Source: Aeromicrobium sp.
Lineage (GTDB): Bacteria; Actinomycetota; Actinomycetes; Propionibacteriales; Nocardioidaceae
Direction of reading: 5' to 3'
Length of the DNA stretch: 8,788 bases
Assembly (NCBI GenBank): GCA_023254755.1
Contig: JALRKU010000376.1
Location: forward strand, 1-8,788
Shown: positions 5,084-8,788 of the stretch, in pieces
How positions within the stretch are numbered: position 1 is the first letter of the stretch
Layout: each line of letters starts with the position of its first letter
Notes under the pieces: generated by a model
Told to the model about the DNA's origin: nothing
The model's input: the letters and a program-made list of their open reading frames with translations, nothing else
Database searches by the model: none
Made by a program: the position numbers and the translations under genes

Positions 5084-6973
5084 ATGCTCCGACTCATCAC
5101 CGCGATCCTCGCGACACTCACGTCCCTGACCTGGGCGGCACAGCCCGCCTCGGCGGAGGAGGCCGTCGACCCGGACAGCCGCATGGTCCTGGTCCTCGAC
5201 TCCTCGGGATCGATGGCCGAGAAGACGCCCGACGGGTCGACGCGCATCGCGGCCGCGAAGGACGCCCTCCGGAGCGTGATCGGCTCCCTCCCGCAGGACC
5301 AGGAGGTGGGCCTGCGCGTCTACGGCGCCAAGGTCTTCGACCGCAAGGACGACGGCGCCTGCACCGACTCGCAGCTGATCGTGAAGCCCGGCACCGACAA
5401 CCGCGACGAGCTCGAGGACGCCCTGGGCGACTACGAGCCGTACGGCGAGACGCCGATCGGCTACGCGCTGCAGCAGGCCGGGAAGGACCTCGGTTCCGAG
5501 GGCAGTCGGACGATCGTGCTGGTCTCCGACGGCGAGCCGACCTGTGCCCCCGACCCGTGCGTGGTCGCCGAGAAGCTGTCGAACGACGGCATCGACGTGC
5601 GCATCGACGTGGTCGGGCTCGACGTCTCGGGGGCCGCCCGCGACAAGCTGCGGTGCGTCGCCGAGAAGGGCAACGGCACGTACTACGACGCCGACAGCGC
5701 CGACGACCTGGTCGAGTCGCTCGACCAGTCCGCGACCCGCGCCTCCCGCCCGTTCGACCTGACCGGCGAGCCCGTCGAGGGCACGCCCGACGCAGCCGAC
5801 GCACCCGAGCTCTCCACCGGGCAGTACCTGGACCGCATCCCGCTCGAGGGCGAGATCTTCTACCGCGTGCCGCGGACCGTCGACGCCAGCACGATCCACG
5901 TCGGCCTGATGAACACCGGCGAGCCGGGGTCGACCGGCAACGGCGTGCGTCTTACCCTCTACTCCCCCGCTGCCGAGGGCGAGGACGCCCCGCGCCAGTG
6001 CACGTCCAACAGCTCCCACGACGTGTCCCTGGGAGAACGACGGCCGTTCAGCTTCGTGTCGCAGAGCAGCTGGACGTCCGACCCGTCCGCGCCCTGCACG
6101 ACGTCGTCCGAGATCCTTGTCGGCCTCGAGCGCGCGTCGGGCGACATCGGCAACCGCCCGGTGGAGATCGCGGTGTACGAGGAGCCGCCGCTGGCGGACG
6201 CCTCGGCCCGAGATCTGCCGCCCACCCCCGACGAGCCCGAGTGGGAGTCCCTCGAGCCAGGCACCCCCGTCGACGGCGTGGTGCCCGGCACCAGCATCGC
6301 GAACGCTCCGCTGGTCGAGGACGGCACCTACGCGTTCGACATCAACCCGGGCGAGACCCAGGTCGTCGCCGTGCCGCTCGACTGGGGCCAGGACGTGCAG
6401 GCCCAGCTCGACGCCCGGCTGACCGACGACGTCCTCGACGCCGCCGCGGTGGGCAGCGACATCGTGGTCGACGTGATCGACCCGCTGCGGGGCGACACCG
6501 GCGTCAGCTTCTTCGCCGACGAGCCCGACGACTGGTTCACGACCGCTCTCGGCAACGCACGCTTCGGCGACCGCCGGGACTTCCGCACCGGCGCCCAGAC
6601 CCACACCGTCGCCTACCTGAACCGGGCGGACTCCAACCCGAAGACCAGGGCAGCACAGCTCGCGGGACGCCACTACTTCCGGGTCCGGCACAACGTGCGC
6701 GGCGAGGAGGCGAACCTCAAGTACACCCTGACGATCAAGCACCACGGCACCGCCGGCGAAGGGGCTCCGGAGTACGCGGCGGCGAAGGGCCTCGCTGCAC
6801 CGACCGCGGAGTCCCGGCTCACGGTCGCCCCGCGGGCGGCCGTCGAGGAGGAGGAGCGGGCGTCGGCGGACGAGTCCGGCGACGGCGTTCCGTGGCTGCC
6901 GATCGGACTCGGCGGCGGCGGGATCGCGCTGCTCGGCGCTGCGGCCCTGGTGCTGCGTCACGCCCGCCGCTGA
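5084..6973 (+). CDS. Secreted, membrane-anchored von Willebrand factor A domain protein
   Basis: A 629-residue protein predicted to be exported and anchored by its C-terminus. Residues 1-24 form a signal peptide, probably cut after PASA. Residues about 33-216 are a VWA domain with a complete metal-ion-dependent adhesion site: DSSGS (39-43), Thr123 (GETP) and Asp149 (SDGEP). Two beta-rich regions follow (about 240-366 and 396-555), with similar openings (QYLDRIPLEGEIFYRVP and TYAFDINPGETQVVAVP), joined by a proline- and acid-rich linker. A glycine-rich TM helix (604-625) ends in HARR, with no LPXTG motif. All six cysteines (93, 154, 159, 191, 306, 338) would be extracytoplasmic and may form disulfides. 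The ATG at 5084 follows GGGGGA and starts the signal peptide; an in-frame ATG at 5006 lies inside the -35 box. Ligand and function are unknown. It ends 1 nt from the kinase stop. Confidence 0.88.
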   Translation: MLRLITAILATLTSLTWAAQPASAEEAVDPDSRMVLVLDSSGSMAEKTPDGSTRIAAAKDALRSVIGSLPQDQEVGLRVYGAKVFDRKDDGACTDSQLIVKPGTDNRDELEDALGDYEPYGETPIGYALQQAGKDLGSEGSRTIVLVSDGEPTCAPDPCVVAEKLSNDGIDVRIDVVGLDVSGAARDKLRCVAEKGNGTYYDADSADDLVESLDQSATRASRPFDLTGEPVEGTPDAADAPELSTGQYLDRIPLEGEIFYRVPRTVDASTIHVGLMNTGEPGSTGNGVRLTLYSPAAEGEDAPRQCTSNSSHDVSLGERRPFSFVSQSSWTSDPSAPCTTSSEILVGLERASGDIGNRPVEIAVYEEPPLADASARDLPPTPDEPEWESLEPGTPVDGVVPGTSIANAPLVEDGTYAFDINPGETQVVAVPLDWGQDVQAQLDARLTDDVLDAAAVGSDIVVDVIDPLRGDTGVSFFADEPDDWFTTALGNARFGDRRDFRTGAQTHTVAYLNRADSNPKTRAAQLAGRHYFRVRHNVRGEEANLKYTLTIKHHGTAGEGAPEYAAAKGLAAPTAESRLTVAPRAAVEEEERASADESGDGVPWLPIGLGGGGIALLGAAALVLRHARR

Positions 6974-6974
6974 G

Positions 6975-7877
6975 CTAGCCGACGACGACGGCCGCGACCA
7001 GCAGGGCCACACCGAGCGCAGCGAGCACAGCGGCCAGCACGACCTCGCGGCGCACGGCGGGTCGCCGCTGGCGTCGCGTGGTCACCGGGCCGTCGGCGTC
7101 CCAGCCGGCCGGCCACGGCGGCAGCTGGTCGAAGACCTCGACCGGTTCGGGGATCTCGCCGTCGGGAAGGTCGAGGGCTCGCACCGCGGCGCGGGCCTCG
7201 GTCGCCGATGCGGGCCGTCGCGCGGGGTCGCGCGACGCCAGGGCCTCGAGCACCGTGCCGGCGGGCAGCTCGCCCAGGAGCTCCCGCGCCAGCACCCCGA
7301 CCGCGAACAGGTCGTGGCTCGGGTGGGGGTCGTCGCCGAGGGCGGCCTCGGGCGCCTGGTACCCGCGGGTGCCGATGGACTCGCTCACGTGGGTGAGCCG
7401 CGGTTCGTCGCGGTGCCACGCGATGCCGAAGTCCGACAGGAGCGCGAACGGCTCGTCGGTGCCGGTCGGCCTCATCAGCACGTTGGCGGGCTTCACGTCG
7501 CGGTGCACCAGACCGGCCGCGTGCACCGCCTCGAGCGCCGCGAGCACGTGGTCGAGCACCACCCGGGCCCAGCTCCACGGAACTGTCCCGTGGTCGCCGA
7601 GCACCGTGGCCAGCGAGCCGCCGGCGACCACGGGCATCGCGATGAGGACCTCGTCGTCCTCACCCGACCAGCCGGTCGGTGTCACGACGTGCGGGTGGTC
7701 GATGCGCCACGACGACTCGCGCACGAAGCGCAGCAGCGCCGCGCCGTCGGACTGGCGCAGCACCTTCGCGGCGCAGTAGCGCTCCTCGCGGTGGTCCCAG
7801 GCGCGCCAGACGTCGCCCGTGCCGCCGCGACCGAGCAGGTCGACCAGCTCGTAGCGACCCGCGAAGACCTGACCCAC
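6975..7877 (-). CDS. Membrane-anchored Ser/Thr protein kinase (Hanks type, short form)
   Basis: A 300-residue kinase with all catalytic motifs: glycine loop GRGGTGDV (16-23), Lys38, helix-C Glu54, HRDVKPAN (125-132), DFG (149-151), an activation segment with Thr162, Ser165, Ser167 and Thr170, and APE (175-177). It should be active. The C-lobe is compact: after SHDLFAVGVLARELL (187-201) it reaches the conserved DPARRP (217-222) in about 15 residues, where related kinases usually have several tens, so the helix G region seems missing. A linker with RRQRRP precedes one TM helix (about 278-299) that ends the protein, so there is no extracellular sensor. The GTG at 7877 gives the standard GRYEL start; TAGGCT lies 6 nt upstream and no ribosome binding site is seen. 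It follows the acyl-CoA dehydrogenase by 21 nt and converges on the VWA gene. Confidence 0.92.
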   Translation of the reverse strand: MGQVFAGRYELVDLLGRGGTGDVWRAWDHREERYCAAKVLRQSDGAALLRFVRESSWRIDHPHVVTPTGWSGEDDEVLIAMPVVAGGSLATVLGDHGTVPWSWARVVLDHVLAALEAVHAAGLVHRDVKPANVLMRPTGTDEPFALLSDFGIAWHRDEPRLTHVSESIGTRGYQAPEAALGDDPHPSHDLFAVGVLARELLGELPAGTVLEALASRDPARRPASATEARAAVRALDLPDGEIPEPVEVFDQLPPWPAGWDADGPVTTRRQRRPAVRREVVLAAVLAALGVALLVAAVVVG

Positions 7878-7883
7878 GGGACG

Positions 7884-7889
7884 AGCCTA
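7884..7889 (-). promoter_or_regulatory. Candidate -10 box of a leaderless kinase promoter
   Basis: TAGGCT-CGTCCC-GTG on the minus strand: the same hexamer and the same 6-nt spacing as at purK. It lies in the 21-nt gap after the acyl-CoA dehydrogenase stop. This would let the kinase be transcribed separately from the metabolic gene. No good -35 box is visible. Confidence 0.55.
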
Positions 7890-7909
7890 CGGTCGCGACT
7901 ACTCGACCG
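7890..7909. repeat. Inverted repeat CGGTCG/CGACCG at the dehydrogenase-kinase junction
   Basis: CGGTCG (7890-7895) and CGACCG (7904-7909) could form a 6-bp GC-rich stem with an 8-nt loop that contains the dehydrogenase stop codon. There is no T-run, so it is not a normal intrinsic terminator. It might weaken read-through or be chance in GC-rich DNA. Confidence 0.25.
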
Positions 7910-8788
7910 GCAGCCCGAGCCCACGAGCGATGAGCATCCGCTGCACCTCGCTCGTGCCTTCGCCGATCTCCAGGATCTTGGCGTCGCGATAGAACCGGGC
8001 GACCGGGTACTCCTCCATGAAGCCGTACCCGCCGAACACCTGCGTCGCGATCCGCGTGGCCGTGACGGCCGTCTCCGACGTGTACAGCTTGGCGATGGAG
8101 GCCGCCTGCTTGAACTGGGCGGCCGACGGGGCCGAGCCGCCGGCCAGCATCGCGTCCTTCATCGCGGCGGCCTGGTACGTCAGCGCCCGACCGGCCTCGG
8201 CCATCACCGCCAGGTCGGCGAGCTGGAACGCGACGCCCTGCTTGGCGCCGATCGGTCGGCCGAACGTGGTGCGCTCGCCTGCGTACTGCAGGGACAGGTC
8301 AAGGCAGGCCTGGATGCAGCCCACTGCGAGCGCTGCGATCGCGACCCGGCCGTCGTCGAGCGTCGCGAGGAACTGCGCGTAGCCGCGACCTTGCTCCCCC
8401 AGCAGGTGGTCGCGGGGCACCCTTGCGTCGGTGAACGTGAGGGGGTGGGTGTCGGAGATGTGCCAGCCGAGCTTGTCGTACGGGGGCTCGGCGACGAAGC
8501 CGGGCGTGCCCGCCGGCACCACGATGGTGGAGATCTCCGGGCGTCCCGACGCGCTCTGACCCGTGCGCGCCGTGACGGTCACGAGCGACGTGATCTCGCT
8601 GCCGGAGTTGGTGATGAACTGCTTGGAGCCGTTGACGACCCACTCGTCGCCGTCGAGCACCGCGCGGGTCGCGGTGGCGCCGGCGTCGGATCCGGCGCCG
8701 GCCTCGGTCAGCCCGAAGCCCGCGAGCCGCTGCCCCGCGACGAGGTCGGGCAGCCAGCGCTCCTTCTGCTCCTGCGTCCCGTAGGTCA
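7899..8788 (-). CDS. Acyl-CoA dehydrogenase, AcdH-like (partial, N-terminus off window)
   Basis: An FAD enzyme that introduces the alpha-beta double bond into acyl-CoA, passing electrons to an electron-transfer flavoprotein. The last 295 residues are present. The frame stays open to the right edge (from TYGTQEQKERWLPDLVAG), so the gene continues beyond it. Seen are the FAD/substrate segment GFGLTEAGAGSDAG, WVVNGSKQFITNSG, the helix with YAGERTTFGRPIG, the FAD-binding QVFGGYGFMEEYPVARFYRD, and the ending ILEIGEGTSEVQRMLIARGLG. The Glu of GEGTSE (codon 7959-7961) is at the catalytic position of medium- and short/branched-chain enzymes. Isovaleryl-CoA dehydrogenases have Ala there, so that specificity is less likely. 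The sequence resembles, from memory, Streptomyces AcdH, which acts on branched-chain acyl-CoAs. Substrate remains inferred. The kinase gene follows 21 nt downstream. Confidence 0.95.
   Translation of the reverse strand, partial: TYGTQEQKERWLPDLVAGQRLAGFGLTEAGAGSDAGATATRAVLDGDEWVVNGSKQFITNSGSEITSLVTVTARTGQSASGRPEISTIVVPAGTPGFVAEPPYDKLGWHISDTHPLTFTDARVPRDHLLGEQGRGYAQFLATLDDGRVAIAALAVGCIQACLDLSLQYAGERTTFGRPIGAKQGVAFQLADLAVMAEAGRALTYQAAAMKDAMLAGGSAPSAAQFKQAASIAKLYTSETAVTATRIATQVFGGYGFMEEYPVARFYRDAKILEIGEGTSEVQRMLIARGLGLPVE

Noticed and set aside
4957..5247. Extended N-terminus of the XRE protein to 5247
   Set aside because: It would cover the VWA promoter, start and signal peptide. The GTG at 4956 has a strong ribosome binding site.
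5045..7012. 655-codon open frame antisense to the VWA gene
   Set aside because: A mirror of GC-rich codon bias in the VWA gene. Translation is low complexity, it would also overlap the kinase end, and it has no motif, signal or ribosome binding site.

Overview
The window is high-GC, densely coded chromosomal DNA from an actinobacterium. Its gene content points to the Propionibacteriales/Nocardioidaceae type, such as Nocardioides or Aeromicrobium. This is inferred from the purE-purK-cyclase-PH-birA-maf order, GTG starts, actinobacterial Maf and AcdH-like sequences, and starts that look leaderless; no taxonomic marker gene is present. There are nine protein genes, two of them cut by the window ends. 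I see no RNA gene, insertion sequence, CRISPR array or phage gene, and no gene-free stretch over 130 bp.

Left block (1-3792, all minus strand): birA (biotin protein ligase), then a membrane protein with a bacterial PH domain, a class III adenylate cyclase of the Rv1264 type, purK and purE (partial). Transcription runs right to left. The PH and cyclase genes overlap by 14 nt; the other junctions are 22-39 nt. maf (3851-4438, plus) diverges from birA. This is a conserved actinobacterial neighbourhood, but the acyl-CoA carboxylase genes I would expect between birA and maf are absent.

Middle block (4435-7877): an XRE-like DNA-binding protein (minus), a divergently transcribed secreted and membrane-anchored von Willebrand A (VWA) protein (plus), and a short membrane-anchored Ser/Thr protein kinase (minus) converging on the VWA gene. 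The 127-bp region between the regulator and the VWA gene holds a consensus TTGACA -35 box inside a perfect 14-bp dyad, plus two further dyads. It looks like a regulated control region. This block is the most interesting part of the window and may be a small envelope sensing or regulatory module.

Right edge (7899-8788, minus): the C-terminal 295 residues of an acyl-CoA dehydrogenase resembling Streptomyces AcdH, perhaps the end of a branched-chain amino-acid catabolic cluster lying to the right.

A cross-cutting observation: purE, purK and the kinase each have a TANNNT -10 element exactly 6 nt before the start codon and no Shine-Dalgarno sequence, which is the signature of leaderless mRNA. The PH gene and birA carry weaker versions at the same spacing. 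By contrast maf, the regulator and the VWA gene have purine-rich ribosome binding sites.
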